DNA from: Curtobacterium sp. MCSS17_007
GTDB lineage: Bacteria > Actinomycetota > Actinomycetes > Actinomycetales > Microbacteriaceae
Direction: 5' to 3'
NCBI RefSeq assembly: GCF_003234175.2
Contig: NZ_CP126257.1
Span: 1,302,001-1,366,000 of the forward strand
DNA length: 64,000 nucleotides
Both the position numbers and the translations under genes were made by a program. The notes below the pieces were generated by a model that saw only the letters and a program-made list of their open reading frames with translations, did not search any database and was not told where the DNA came from. The first letter of the stretch is position 1, and the number at the start of each line of letters is the position of its first letter. Positions 30,682-39,211 of this stretch are shown one piece after another.

Positions 30682-31394
30682 ACTGGATCCTGTCGAACCT
30701 CGACACGATCAGTGACGCCACGGTCGCGCACCTCGCGATCGCGATCCCACCGATCATCATCAGCTTCCTGCTGTCCATCCCGATCGGGTGGCTCGTGGTC
30801 CGGCTGCAGCGTCCGGGTGGGTCCCGGTTCGCGGCGGGCGTCGGGAGCGGCATCGTCACCTTCGCAGGGCTCCTGTACGCGATCCCGTCCCTCGCGCTGT
30901 TCGTCGCGCTGCCCGGGATCATCGGCACGAGCCTGCAGAGCCCGGTCAACGTGATCATCAGCCTGACCGTCTACGGCCTGGCGCTCATGGTCCGCTCGAC
31001 CGTGGACGGCCTGACCTCGGTCGACGCCGGGACCAAGGCGGCGTCGACCGCGATGGGGTACTCGGGCGTGCAGCGCTTCTTCCGCGTCGAGCTGCCCCTG
31101 GCCGGACCCGTCCTGCTCGCCGGCCTCCGCGTCGTGGCGGTCTCGACGATCTCGCTGACCACCGTGGGCGCCGTGCTCGGCATCCAGAGCCTGGGGTCGC
31201 TGTTCACCGACGGACTCGCACGCGGCATCACCGAGGAGATCCTCTCCGGCATCGTCATGGTGCTCGTGCTCGCGTTCGTGCTCGACGGCATGCTCGTGCT
31301 GCTCGGCCGGATGGTCATGCCGTGGACACGTCGAGCGCCCCGGAGCCGTCGTACCGCACGCCGGTTCCTGCAGCGAGCGGAGGTCGCCTCGTGA
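30678..31394 (+). CDS. osmoprotectant ABC importer, first permease
   Basis: A 238-residue permease with six hydrophobic segments and the BPD_transp_1 loop containing EAA-like sequence (TKAASTAMGYSGVQRFFRVELPLAGPVL), which docks on the ATPase. The N-terminus SNLDTISDATVAHLAIAIPP is typical of OpuCB/OsmW. GTG 30678 overlaps the ATPase stop, and the stop overlaps the second permease start. It would form a heterodimer with the second permease. Confidence 0.9.
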   Translation: MNWILSNLDTISDATVAHLAIAIPPIIISFLLSIPIGWLVVRLQRPGGSRFAAGVGSGIVTFAGLLYAIPSLALFVALPGIIGTSLQSPVNVIISLTVYGLALMVRSTVDGLTSVDAGTKAASTAMGYSGVQRFFRVELPLAGPVLLAGLRVVAVSTISLTTVGAVLGIQSLGSLFTDGLARGITEEILSGIVMVLVLAFVLDGMLVLLGRMVMPWTRRAPRSRRTARRFLQRAEVAS

Positions 31395-32119
31395 TCATCG
31401 GGCAGGCATTCGGCTGGGTGTTCGACCCGGCCAACTACACCGGCTTCAACGCGATCCCCGGACGCCTCTGGGAGCACGTCTGGATCACCCTGCTCGCGGT
31501 GCTCATCGCGTCGGTGATCGCGGTCCCGATCGGGTACGCGATCGGCCACACGGGTCGAGCACGCGGCCTGTCGATCGCCCTCTCCGGTGGCATCCGCGCC
31601 CTGCCGACGCTCGGTGTGCTGTCGCTCTTCGGCCTCCTGCTCGGCATCGGACTCGAGGCGCCGCTGCTGGCACTCGTGGTCCTGGCCGTCCCGTCGGTGC
31701 TCGCCGGTGCGTACGCGGGCATCGAGTCCGTCGACCCGGTGACGATCGACGCCGCGAAGGCCCAGGGCATGACGGGCTGGCAGGTCCTCTGGAAGGTCGA
31801 GATCCCCCTCGGGCTGCCGCTGTTGATCGGTGGTGTCCGTTCGGCCGTGCTCCAGGTCGTCGCGACCGCCACCCTCGCCGCCTACGTCGGTGCCGGCGGA
31901 CTGGGCGGGTACTTCTTCCTCGGCCTCAAGACCCAGGACTACGCCGAGATGCTCGGCGCGTCCATCCTCGTGATCGCGCTCGCGATCGCGTTCGAGATCG
32001 TGTTCGCCGCACTGCAGCGGGCGTCGGTGCCGAAGGGCACCCTCGACCCGTCCGCGCGGCAGCGCCAGGGATCGCGCGAGCGAGCCCGCAATCCCATCCC
32101 GGAAGGAAACCCATCGTGA
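31391..32119 (+). CDS. osmoprotectant ABC importer, second permease
   Basis: A 242-residue permease with about six membrane segments and the conserved loop IDAAKAQGMTGWQVLWKVEIPLGLPLL. It resembles OpuCD/OsmY-type proteins. A polar, Arg-rich tail follows the last helix. The GTG at 31391 is inside a GTGA overlap. Without its partner permease and the binding protein it would not be functional. Confidence 0.9.
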   Translation: MIIGQAFGWVFDPANYTGFNAIPGRLWEHVWITLLAVLIASVIAVPIGYAIGHTGRARGLSIALSGGIRALPTLGVLSLFGLLLGIGLEAPLLALVVLAVPSVLAGAYAGIESVDPVTIDAAKAQGMTGWQVLWKVEIPLGLPLLIGGVRSAVLQVVATATLAAYVGAGGLGGYFFLGLKTQDYAEMLGASILVIALAIAFEIVFAALQRASVPKGTLDPSARQRQGSRERARNPIPEGNPS

Positions 32120-33036
32120 TCACAGCACGTATCCGCGTCGCCCTCGCCGCCGCAACGGCACTCGGCGTCGCAGCAGCCCTGACCGGCTGCTCGTCGGGAG
32201 ACCCGCTCAGCAGCGGCTCCAGCGCGTCCTCCGACTCGAAGACGATCGTCATCGGCTCGCAGCAGTACTACTCGAACGAGATCATCGCCGAGCTCTACGC
32301 CCAGGTGCTCGAGAAGGACGGCTTCACCGTCGAGCGCAACTTCAACATCGGACAGCGCGAGGTTTACATCCCGCAGCTCGAGAAGGGCGCGATCGACGTC
32401 ATGCCGGAGTACAGCGGCAACCTGCTGCAGTACTTCGACAAGGAGTCGACGGCGAAGACCGCCGACGAGATCGACGACGGGCTCGAGAAGGCCCTGCCGA
32501 AGGGACTGCGCGTCCTCGACGAGGCCGAGGCCACGGACCAGGACAGCTACACCGTGACGAAGCAGTTCTCGGAGGAGAACGACGTCACGAGCCTGGCCGA
32601 CCTGAAGAACGTGCAGGAGAAGCTGACCGTCGGCGCGAACTCCGAGTTCCAGACCCGCCCGTACGGACCCGAGGGCCTCAAGTCGGTCTACGGCGTCGAC
32701 GTCGACTTCAAGGCGGTCGAGGACTCCGGCGGCGCCCTGACGGTGAAGGCGCTCAAGGACGGCACCGTCCAGCTCGCCGACATCTACAGCGCGGACCCGA
32801 GCATCAAGGCGAACGACTTCGTCTCGCTGAAGGACCCGGAGAACCTGATCCTGCCGCAGAACGTGATCCCGGTGGTCTCGTCGAAGGTGGACGAGAAGGC
32901 CGCGGACGCGATCGACGAGGTGAACGAGAAGCTGACGACCGAGAAGCTCATCGAGCTCAACGAGAAGAGCGTCTCCGACAAGGAGAAGGCCTCGGAGATC
33001 GCGAAGCAGTTCCTCCAGGACGAGGGACTGCTGTAG
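32116..33036 (+). CDS. osmoprotectant-binding lipoprotein
   Basis: A 306-residue substrate-binding protein anchored by lipid: the signal ends in AAALTGCSSG (lipid Cys about residue 24). The mature part is an OpuAC/OpuCC-type domain (KTIVIGSQQYYSNEIIAELYAQ..., IDVMPEYSGNLLQYF), where YSGN-like and Tyr-rich sequences line the quaternary-amine pocket in relatives. It ends the four-gene operon and is followed by a strong terminator. Glycine betaine, proline betaine, carnitine or choline are all possible ligands. Confidence 0.92.
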   Translation: MITARIRVALAAATALGVAAALTGCSSGDPLSSGSSASSDSKTIVIGSQQYYSNEIIAELYAQVLEKDGFTVERNFNIGQREVYIPQLEKGAIDVMPEYSGNLLQYFDKESTAKTADEIDDGLEKALPKGLRVLDEAEATDQDSYTVTKQFSEENDVTSLADLKNVQEKLTVGANSEFQTRPYGPEGLKSVYGVDVDFKAVEDSGGALTVKALKDGTVQLADIYSADPSIKANDFVSLKDPENLILPQNVIPVVSSKVDEKAADAIDEVNEKLTTEKLIELNEKSVSDKEKASEIAKQFLQDEGLL

Positions 33037-33068
33037 GACGCAGGCGCTGCGCGCTGCACGGTCCTGAA

Positions 33069-33104
33069 ACGACAGGTGTCGGGCTTCGGCCCGGCACCTG
33101 TCGT
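33069..33104 (+). terminator. terminator of the osmoprotectant operon
   Basis: A 16-base stem (left arm ACGACAGGTGTCGGGC) with one G-T pair and a TTCG tetraloop, 32 bases after the stop. It is a textbook-strong hairpin without a T-tract. Confidence 0.85.
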
Positions 33105-33178
33105 CGTTCCCATGGCTGTCGTCGAGCGTCCGTCAGGCACCAGTGTTCCGCACGGTTGTGCCGATCAGAGCTCATGCA

Positions 33179-33194
33179 CGTTCGTGCACGAACG
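33179..33194. promoter_or_regulatory. 16-base palindrome upstream of the cydA promoter
   Basis: CGTTCGTGCACGAACG is a perfect palindrome ending 11 bases before the cydA -35 hexamer. It looks like the binding site of a dimeric regulator. It does not match the Rex operator consensus I know (TTGTGAA..TTCACAA) well. Confidence 0.5.
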
Positions 33195-33205
33195 GGCTCT
33201 ACAAC

Positions 33206-33235
33206 TTGTCGAACCAGGTGTCCGGCCGGTAGCGT
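33206..33235 (+). promoter_or_regulatory. cydA promoter
   Basis: TTGTCG (33206-33211) and TAGCGT (33230-33235) are separated by 18 bases, the best -35/-10 pair I found in the window. The leader to cydA would be about 95 bases. Confidence 0.6.
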
Positions 33236-33294
33236 GGAGGTGTCCCGATGGGGTGACACAGAACCAGTCCCACCTCCCGTAGGAAGCAACTGAC

Positions 33295-33339
33295 GTGCTC
33301 GAACAGCGCGCGGCGACCCGGCTCGGACACGCCGCATGA
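33295..33339 (+). CDS. 14-residue leader peptide coupled to cydA
   Basis: GTG 33295, preceded by AGGAAG (33281-33286), opens a 14-codon frame (sequence beginning MLEQRAATRLG) that ends in TGA at 33337-33339. This stop overlaps the cydA ATG as ATGA, the arrangement used for coupling between true genes in this genome. cydA itself has no clear ribosome binding site, so ribosomes may reach it through this frame. The peptide has no obvious codon run for attenuation. Confidence 0.4.
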   Translation: MLEQRAATRLGHAA

Positions 33340-34748
33340 ACGACATCCTCGATCCGCTCATCCTGTCGCGGTGGCAGTTCGGTCTGACGACCATCTACCA
33401 CTTTCTCTTCGTCCCGCTGACGATCGGCATGGCCGTCGTCGTCGCCGTGTTCCAGACGGCGTGGGTGCGGACCGGTCGGGCGCACTACCTGCAGCTGACC
33501 CGGTTCTTCGGCCGGATCTTCCTCATCAACTTCGCGATGGGCGTCGTGACCGGCATCGTGCAGGAGTTCCAGTTCGGCATGAACTGGTCGAACTACTCGC
33601 GCTTCGTCGGTGACGTCTTCGGCGCTCCGCTCGCGCTCGAGGGGATCTTGGCCTTCTTCTTCGAGGCCGCCTTCATCGGCATCTGGATCTTCGGGTGGGA
33701 CCGCCTGCCCAGGGCCGTGCACCTGGCGAGCATCTGGTGCGTGAGCGTGGGCACGATGCTGTCGGCCTACTTCATCCTGGCGGCCAACGCGTTCATGCAG
33801 CACCCGGTCGGCTTCGCGATCAACGAGACGAAGGGGCGTGCGGAGCTGACCGACATCTGGGCCGTCCTGACGAACAAGGTGGCCCTGGCCGCGTTCCCGC
33901 ACACGCTGTTCGGTGCCTTCATGGTGGCCGCCTCGGTCATCGTCGCCGTCGCTGCCTACCACCTGGCGCGCAACCAGAACCTCGAGACGATGATGCCGGC
34001 GCTCAAGTTCGGCATGTGGACCATGCTCGCGTCCGGTGCGCTCACCGTGCTGTCGGGCGACCAGCTCGGCCTGACGATGGTCGACACCCAACCGATGAAG
34101 ATGGCCGCGGCCGAGGCGCTCTACAACACGTCCACGGGCAAGGACGCCTCGTTCTCGATCTTCACGCTCGGCACGCCGGACGGGGTGCACGAACTGTTCT
34201 CGATCCGCATCCCGTACCTGCTCTCGTTCCTCTCGACCCACACGTTCACCGGCACGGTCGAGGGCATCAACGACCTGCAGGCGCAGTACACGGAGGTGTA
34301 CGGGCCCGGGGACTACAAGCCGATCATCTGGGTGACCTACTGGTCCTTCCGGTGGATGATCGCCCTGGGTGTCGGCGCGGTGCTCGTGTCGCTCGTCGGC
34401 CTGTGGCTGACCCGCCGCGGCCGGTTCCCGACCCAGCGCTGGGTGTGGCGCGTGGCGACGTGGTCGGTCCCGCTGCCGATGGCCGCGATGATCATGGGCT
34501 GGGTCTTCACCGAGATGGGCCGTCAGCCGTGGCTCGTCTTCGGGCTGCTCCGCACGGCCGACGGTGTGTCGCCGAACGTCACGGGCGTCGAGGTCCTGAT
34601 CTCGCTGGTCGTGTTCACGCTCATCTACGGCGCCCTCGCGGTCGTCGAGTTCAAGCTCATCAAGAAGGTCGCCCAGGAGGGTCCCGCCGCACCCGCGGAG
34701 GTCGACGAGGCCACGGGCGAGGTCAAGCACGAAGTGACGGTGTACTGA
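33336..34748 (+). CDS. cydA: cytochrome bd oxidase subunit I
   Basis: CydA binds hemes b558, b595 and d and oxidises quinol at high oxygen affinity without pumping protons. The 470-residue product has TIYHFLFVPLTIGM near the start (heme His), PHTLFGAFMVAA (second His), and WVFTEMGRQPWLVFGLLRT, the family signature. The quinol-binding loop is of the short type. The ATG at 33336 matches the family N-terminus; no good ribosome binding site precedes it. It begins the cydABDC cluster. Confidence 0.98.
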   Translation: MNDILDPLILSRWQFGLTTIYHFLFVPLTIGMAVVVAVFQTAWVRTGRAHYLQLTRFFGRIFLINFAMGVVTGIVQEFQFGMNWSNYSRFVGDVFGAPLALEGILAFFFEAAFIGIWIFGWDRLPRAVHLASIWCVSVGTMLSAYFILAANAFMQHPVGFAINETKGRAELTDIWAVLTNKVALAAFPHTLFGAFMVAASVIVAVAAYHLARNQNLETMMPALKFGMWTMLASGALTVLSGDQLGLTMVDTQPMKMAAAEALYNTSTGKDASFSIFTLGTPDGVHELFSIRIPYLLSFLSTHTFTGTVEGINDLQAQYTEVYGPGDYKPIIWVTYWSFRWMIALGVGAVLVSLVGLWLTRRGRFPTQRWVWRVATWSVPLPMAAMIMGWVFTEMGRQPWLVFGLLRTADGVSPNVTGVEVLISLVVFTLIYGALAVVEFKLIKKVAQEGPAAPAEVDEATGEVKHEVTVY

Positions 34749-34749
34749 G

Positions 34750-35754
34750 ATGGACCTGCCCGTTCTCTGGTTCGCGATCGTCGGACTCTTCTTCGTCGGG
34801 TACTTCGTGCTCGACGGGTTCGACTTCGGCGTCGGCATGTCCCTGCCGTTCCTCGGCAAGGACGACACCGACCGTCGCGTGCTGATCAACACGATCGGCC
34901 CGGTCTGGGACCTCAACGAGACCTGGGTCATCGTCGCCGGCGCGTGCCTCTTCGCAGCGTTCCCGGAGTGGTACGCGACGATGTTCTCCGGGTTCTACCT
35001 GGCGTTGCTGCTCATCCTCGCCGCGCTCATCGCTCGCGGTGTCTCGTTCGAGTACCGGCACCAGGAGAAGCACCTGGAGTGGAAGCGTCGGTTCGACCTG
35101 ATGATCATCGTCGGCAGCGCGGTGCCGTCGTTCCTCTGGGGCGTCGCGTTCGGCAACGTCGTCCGCGGCATCCCGATGGACGCCGGGCACGACTACACGG
35201 GCACCCTGTTCGACCTGCTCAACCCGTTCGCCCTGCTCACCGGGCTCGCGACCCTCACGGTGTTCTTCACGCACGGCGTCGTGTTCGTCGCGCTGAAGAC
35301 CGAGGGCGAGATCCGCGAGCGGGCCAAGCGGCTCGCGACCCGCGCGGGCGTGGTCACGATCGTCGTCGGCGCCGCGTTCCTGGTGGCGATGGCGTTCGTC
35401 CGGGCCACCCCGGCGAGCCTGGTGCTCTCGGTGGTGGCGGCCCTCGCCCTCGTCCTCGCCGTGCTCTGCAACGCCTGGGGCCGGGAGGGGCGCGCGTTCG
35501 CGCTCATGGCGGTCACGATCGCCGCGGTCGTGCTGGCGATGTTCACCGCGATCTTCCCGGACGTCATGCCCGCGTCCAACGACCCGGCCAACAGCCTGAC
35601 CGTGTGGAACGCATCGAGCGGGCAGTACACCCTCACGGTGATGAGCTGGGTGGCGCTGATCTTCGTCCCGCTCGTGCTCGCCTACCAGGCGTGGACGTAC
35701 TGGGTGTTCCGCAAGCGTGTCTCGCGGGCGCACATCGCCCAGGCAGCGCACTAG
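34750..35754 (+). CDS. cydB: cytochrome bd oxidase subunit II
   Basis: CydB is the structural partner of CydA in the bd oxidase. The 334-residue product has about eight or nine hydrophobic segments and the conserved VLDGFDFGVGMSLPFLG, TIGPVWDLNETWVIVAGACLF and PEWYATMFSGFY sequences near the N-terminus. It begins one base after the cydA stop, so translation is coupled. It is followed ten bases later by cydD. Confidence 0.98.
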   Translation: MDLPVLWFAIVGLFFVGYFVLDGFDFGVGMSLPFLGKDDTDRRVLINTIGPVWDLNETWVIVAGACLFAAFPEWYATMFSGFYLALLLILAALIARGVSFEYRHQEKHLEWKRRFDLMIIVGSAVPSFLWGVAFGNVVRGIPMDAGHDYTGTLFDLLNPFALLTGLATLTVFFTHGVVFVALKTEGEIRERAKRLATRAGVVTIVVGAAFLVAMAFVRATPASLVLSVVAALALVLAVLCNAWGREGRAFALMAVTIAAVVLAMFTAIFPDVMPASNDPANSLTVWNASSGQYTLTVMSWVALIFVPLVLAYQAWTYWVFRKRVSRAHIAQAAH

Positions 35755-35764
35755 GCGGTCGGCC

Positions 35765-37432
35765 GTGAAGCCGCTCGACCCACGCCTGCTCCGCCTGTCC
35801 CGGGCCGCGCGCGGCTCCGTCGTGGCGTCGGCGGCGACCGGACTGGTCCGCACCCTCGCCACGATCGGGATCGCGTGGGGGATCGCGACGGCGGTGACGC
35901 TCGGCGTCGACGCGGTCCGCGACGGCCGTGTGCCCACGGCGTTCGTGCCGACACTGGCGCTCCTCGCGGGGGCGTTCGTGGTCCGCGCGGTCGCCGCGTG
36001 GGCGACGGACGACCTGGCGGCACGTGCCGGTGCGACGGTGAAGAGCGAACTGCGGACCACCGTGCTGGCGCGGGCGGCCGAGCGCGGGCCGGCCTGGCTC
36101 GCCGAACGGTCCTCCGCGGGCTTCGCGACGACGCTCGGACCGGGGCTCGACGCCCTCGACGCGTACTTCGGTCGGTACGTGCCGCAGCTCGCGCTCACCG
36201 CCGTCGCGACGCCCGTGCTGCTGGTCGCCATCGGGTACGGCGACCTGACCAGTGCGCTGGTGATCCTCGTCGCCATGCCGGTCATCCCGGTGTTCATGAT
36301 CCTCATCGGCCTGGCGACCCAGGCGCTGCAGCGGAACCAGTCGGACGCGCTCGCCCGGCTCGGCAGTGCGTTCACCGAGGCGGTCGAAGGGCTGGCCACC
36401 CTCAAGGCGTTCGGCCGCGCCCGCCGACAGGTCGGACGCATCGGCACCGTCACGGACGAGTACCGACGCGGCACCATCGGGGTCCTCCGCCTGTCGTTCG
36501 TGAGCGGGTTCGCCCTGGAGCTCGCAGCGAGCCTGTCGGTCGCACTCGTCGCGGTGTCCATCGGCGTCCGGCTCGTGGACGGCTCGCTCGGCCTCGGCGC
36601 CGCGATGTTCGTGCTCGTGCTCGCGCCGGAGGCCTTCGCGCCGATCCGGCAGGTGGGGGCCGACTTCCACGCCGCACAGGACGGGGTCGAGGCCTCGGCT
36701 GCGGTGCTCGACGTCCTCGACGACCGCGGACCCGGTGCGACGCCGGCGGCGGAGCCCGTCGCGGCGGCCACGGAGGCGGCCGCCGCGGACCTCGTCGTCA
36801 CCGGGCTCGTCGTGCGCCGCCCCGACGTCGTCATCGGTCCGCTCGACCTCCGCGCCGCCCCGGGCACCGTCGTCGCGCTCGCGGGACCGAGCGGGTCCGG
36901 TAAGTCGAGCCTGGTCGCCGCGCTCCGCGGGGCCCTGCCGCACGACGGCACCGTCACGGTGCCCGGTCCGGCCGGCGCGACGCGTCTCGAGCGCACGACG
37001 TGGGCCGACCAGCGGCCGCGCCTGGTGCGCGGCACGGTCGCCGAGAACGTGGCGCTCACCAGCGAGCCCGACGACGGGGACGTCCGCCGCGCCCTGGCCG
37101 AGGCCGGGCTGGAGGTCGACCCGGGCCTCCCGGTCGGGTCCGGCGGGAGCGGCCTGTCCGGCGGCCAGGCACAGCGGGTGTCGGTCGCGCGCGCCCTGTA
37201 CCGTGCCCGACGGCGGCGGACCCCGCTCGTGCTGCTCGACGAGCCGACATCGGCGCTCGACGCCGAGGCGGAGCAGACCGTCGTCCGCGCCGTGCGGGCG
37301 CTCGCGGACGACGGCGCGGTCGTCGTCGTCGCGAGCCACCGCCCCGCGGTGCTCGCAGCGGCCGACGTCCGCGTCGACGTGCACTCCGGCGGTGCGGTCA
37401 CCGTGACGGCCCGGCAGGGAGCACGAGCATGA
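35765..37432 (+). CDS. cydD: CydD, ABC exporter subunit for cytochrome bd assembly
   Basis: CydDC is a heterodimeric ABC exporter of thiols (glutathione or cysteine in E. coli) or, by later work, a heme transporter; it is needed for bd oxidase assembly. This 555-residue half-transporter has six N-terminal helices (to about residue 310) and an ATPase with Walker A GPSGSGKSS (about 374-382), LSGGQAQRVSVARAL (about 464) and LLDEPTSALDAE. The GTG at 35765 was chosen because the family-like region begins there; the open frame upstream lies in cydB. It overlaps cydC by four bases. Confidence 0.95.
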   Translation: MKPLDPRLLRLSRAARGSVVASAATGLVRTLATIGIAWGIATAVTLGVDAVRDGRVPTAFVPTLALLAGAFVVRAVAAWATDDLAARAGATVKSELRTTVLARAAERGPAWLAERSSAGFATTLGPGLDALDAYFGRYVPQLALTAVATPVLLVAIGYGDLTSALVILVAMPVIPVFMILIGLATQALQRNQSDALARLGSAFTEAVEGLATLKAFGRARRQVGRIGTVTDEYRRGTIGVLRLSFVSGFALELAASLSVALVAVSIGVRLVDGSLGLGAAMFVLVLAPEAFAPIRQVGADFHAAQDGVEASAAVLDVLDDRGPGATPAAEPVAAATEAAAADLVVTGLVVRRPDVVIGPLDLRAAPGTVVALAGPSGSGKSSLVAALRGALPHDGTVTVPGPAGATRLERTTWADQRPRLVRGTVAENVALTSEPDDGDVRRALAEAGLEVDPGLPVGSGGSGLSGGQAQRVSVARALYRARRRRTPLVLLDEPTSALDAEAEQTVVRAVRALADDGAVVVVASHRPAVLAAADVRVDVHSGGAVTVTARQGARA

Positions 37433-39117
37433 GCCGGGAGGCACGCCCCACGTCCGTCCTCCGGCTCGCCGTGCCGCACGGGACCGGGTGGGCGAAGGCG
37501 GTCGCCGCCGGCACGCTGAGCGCGGTCTGTGCCGTGGCACTCCTCGCCGCGAGCGGGTACCTCATGACCCGGGCCGCCGAGCAGCCGCCGATCCTCTACC
37601 TGACGCTCGTCATGGTCGGGGTGCGCGCGTTCGCGCTCGGCCGCGCGGCCCTCCGCTACGTCGACCGACTCGCCGGGCACGACGCGTCCTTCCGCCAGCT
37701 CGCCGTGGTGCGGACCGAGATGTACCGACGACTCGCGTCGGTGGCCCCGGTGGGCCTCGGTCCGACCGGGCGCGGCGACCTGCTCACGCGGCTCGTCACC
37801 GACACCGACCGGCTGCAGGACCTGCCGATCCGCGTCGTCGGGCCGCTCGTCTCGGCAGGGGTCGTCGCCGTCCTGTCGGTCGTCGCGGTCGCGGTCGTGT
37901 GGCCGCCGGCCGCCCTCGTCCTCGTCGCGGCGCTCGCCGTCACGGCGCTGCTCGGGACCGCCACGACCCTGGCGGTCGCCCGGCGATCCGACCGCGAGAC
38001 CGCGGCGGCGCGCGGCCGGGTCGCCGACCTCGTGCTCGACACCGTCCGGACGCTCGACGTCTTCGTCGCCTACGGCACCCTGACGGACCGCCTCGCGTCC
38101 ATCGCCGCGCTCGACGACCGGGTCACCCGTGCTGTCCGCCGCCGGGCCACCGTCGAGTCGCTCGTCGGCGCGCTCGTGGGTCTGGTCGGCGGGGGAGCCG
38201 TCGTCGGGGTCCTCGCGGTCGGGGCGCCGGCGGTCGTGACGGGTGCGCTCGACGGTCCCCTCTGGGCGCTCGCGGTCTTCGTGCCGCTCGCGCTCTTCGA
38301 GGTCGTCGCGGGGGTCCCGCTCGCGGTGCTCACCCTGCGACGGGTGCGTGCGGCCGCGGAACGCGTGGAACGGGTGGTGCCCGCCGTCGTGCCGCCCGGC
38401 ATCGTGCCCGAGCCCGACGAGCCCGCCGACCCGCACGACCTCGTCGTCGACGGCCCGGTCGCCGTCTCGCTCCGCGACCTCACCGTCCGGTGGCCGGGAG
38501 CGTCGGCCCCGGCGGTCGACCGGGTCTCGCTCGACCTGCACCCCGGCGAGGTGGTCGTGCTCGAGGGGCCGAGCGGCGCCGGCAAGTCGACGCTCGTCGA
38601 CGCCCTGGTCCGGTTCGTCGACCACGAGGGGTCGTACACGCTCGACGGGGTCGAGGCGCGCACGATGCACCCCGACGCCGTCCGCGCGCGAGTGGGCCTC
38701 GTCGAGCAGGACCCCTTCGTGTTCGACCGGTCCGTGCGGCAGAACCTGCTGTTCGCCCGCGACACCGCGACCGACGCGGAGCTCACCGAGGTGCTCGACC
38801 GCGTGGGTCTGGGCGCTTGGGTCGAACGTCGCGGGGGCCTCGACGCCCCGGTCGGGGAGCGCGGCGTGCTGCTGTCCGGCGGGCAGGCGCACCGTCTGGC
38901 CCTCGCGCGTGCCCTGCTGCACGCGTTCCCCGTGCTCGTGCTCGACGAGCCGACCGCCGACGTCGACCCCGACCTGGGCGACGCCGTGCTGCGCGACCTC
39001 GTCGGGGCCGCGCGCCGAGCCGGGCGCACCGTCGTGGTGGTGTCGCACGTCCCGGTGCCGGCGGACCTCGTCGACCGGACGCTGCGGATGCGGGACGGGC
39101 GGCTCGTGACGGTGTGA
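37429..39117 (+). CDS. cydC: CydC, ABC exporter subunit for cytochrome bd assembly
   Basis: The second half of CydDC, 562 residues. The N-terminus AASGYLMTRAAEQPPILYLTLVMVGVRAFAL is typical of CydC; six helices reach about residue 310. The ATPase has Walker A GPSGAGKST (about 381-389), the signature LSGGQAHRLALARALL (about 482) and VLDEPTADVDPDLGD. The ATG at 37429 sits in an ATGA overlap with cydD. It is the last gene of the cyd cluster. Fused CydDC proteins occur in some actinobacteria; here they are separate. Confidence 0.95.
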   Translation: MSREARPTSVLRLAVPHGTGWAKAVAAGTLSAVCAVALLAASGYLMTRAAEQPPILYLTLVMVGVRAFALGRAALRYVDRLAGHDASFRQLAVVRTEMYRRLASVAPVGLGPTGRGDLLTRLVTDTDRLQDLPIRVVGPLVSAGVVAVLSVVAVAVVWPPAALVLVAALAVTALLGTATTLAVARRSDRETAAARGRVADLVLDTVRTLDVFVAYGTLTDRLASIAALDDRVTRAVRRRATVESLVGALVGLVGGGAVVGVLAVGAPAVVTGALDGPLWALAVFVPLALFEVVAGVPLAVLTLRRVRAAAERVERVVPAVVPPGIVPEPDEPADPHDLVVDGPVAVSLRDLTVRWPGASAPAVDRVSLDLHPGEVVVLEGPSGAGKSTLVDALVRFVDHEGSYTLDGVEARTMHPDAVRARVGLVEQDPFVFDRSVRQNLLFARDTATDAELTEVLDRVGLGAWVERRGGLDAPVGERGVLLSGGQAHRLALARALLHAFPVLVLDEPTADVDPDLGDAVLRDLVGAARRAGRTVVVVSHVPVPADLVDRTLRMRDGRLVTV

Positions 39118-39194
39118 TCCGGGTGCCGCGCCCACCGTGCCGCACGGCGGCGGTGCGGTCCGACGGCGGGGCCGGGACGGGCCTCCGGGCCTTG

Positions 39195-39211
39195 TACCCT
39201 AGGTGATCGTG
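39195..39211 (+). promoter_or_regulatory. leuS -10 element and probable leaderless start
   Basis: TACCCT (39195-39200) ends eight bases before GTG 39209. There is no ribosome binding site, so transcription probably begins at or next to that GTG. No T-box or other leader is present. Confidence 0.55.

Noticed and set aside
34723..39135. A 1470-codon minus-strand frame opposite cydB, cydD and cydC
   Set aside because: Same antisense artefact; composition is repetitive Arg/Asp/Pro/Thr with no motifs.
39118..39208. A T-box or other amino-acid-responsive leader before leuS
   Set aside because: The gap is under 100 bases, has no T-box-like sequence, and the promoter hexamer lies right before the start codon.
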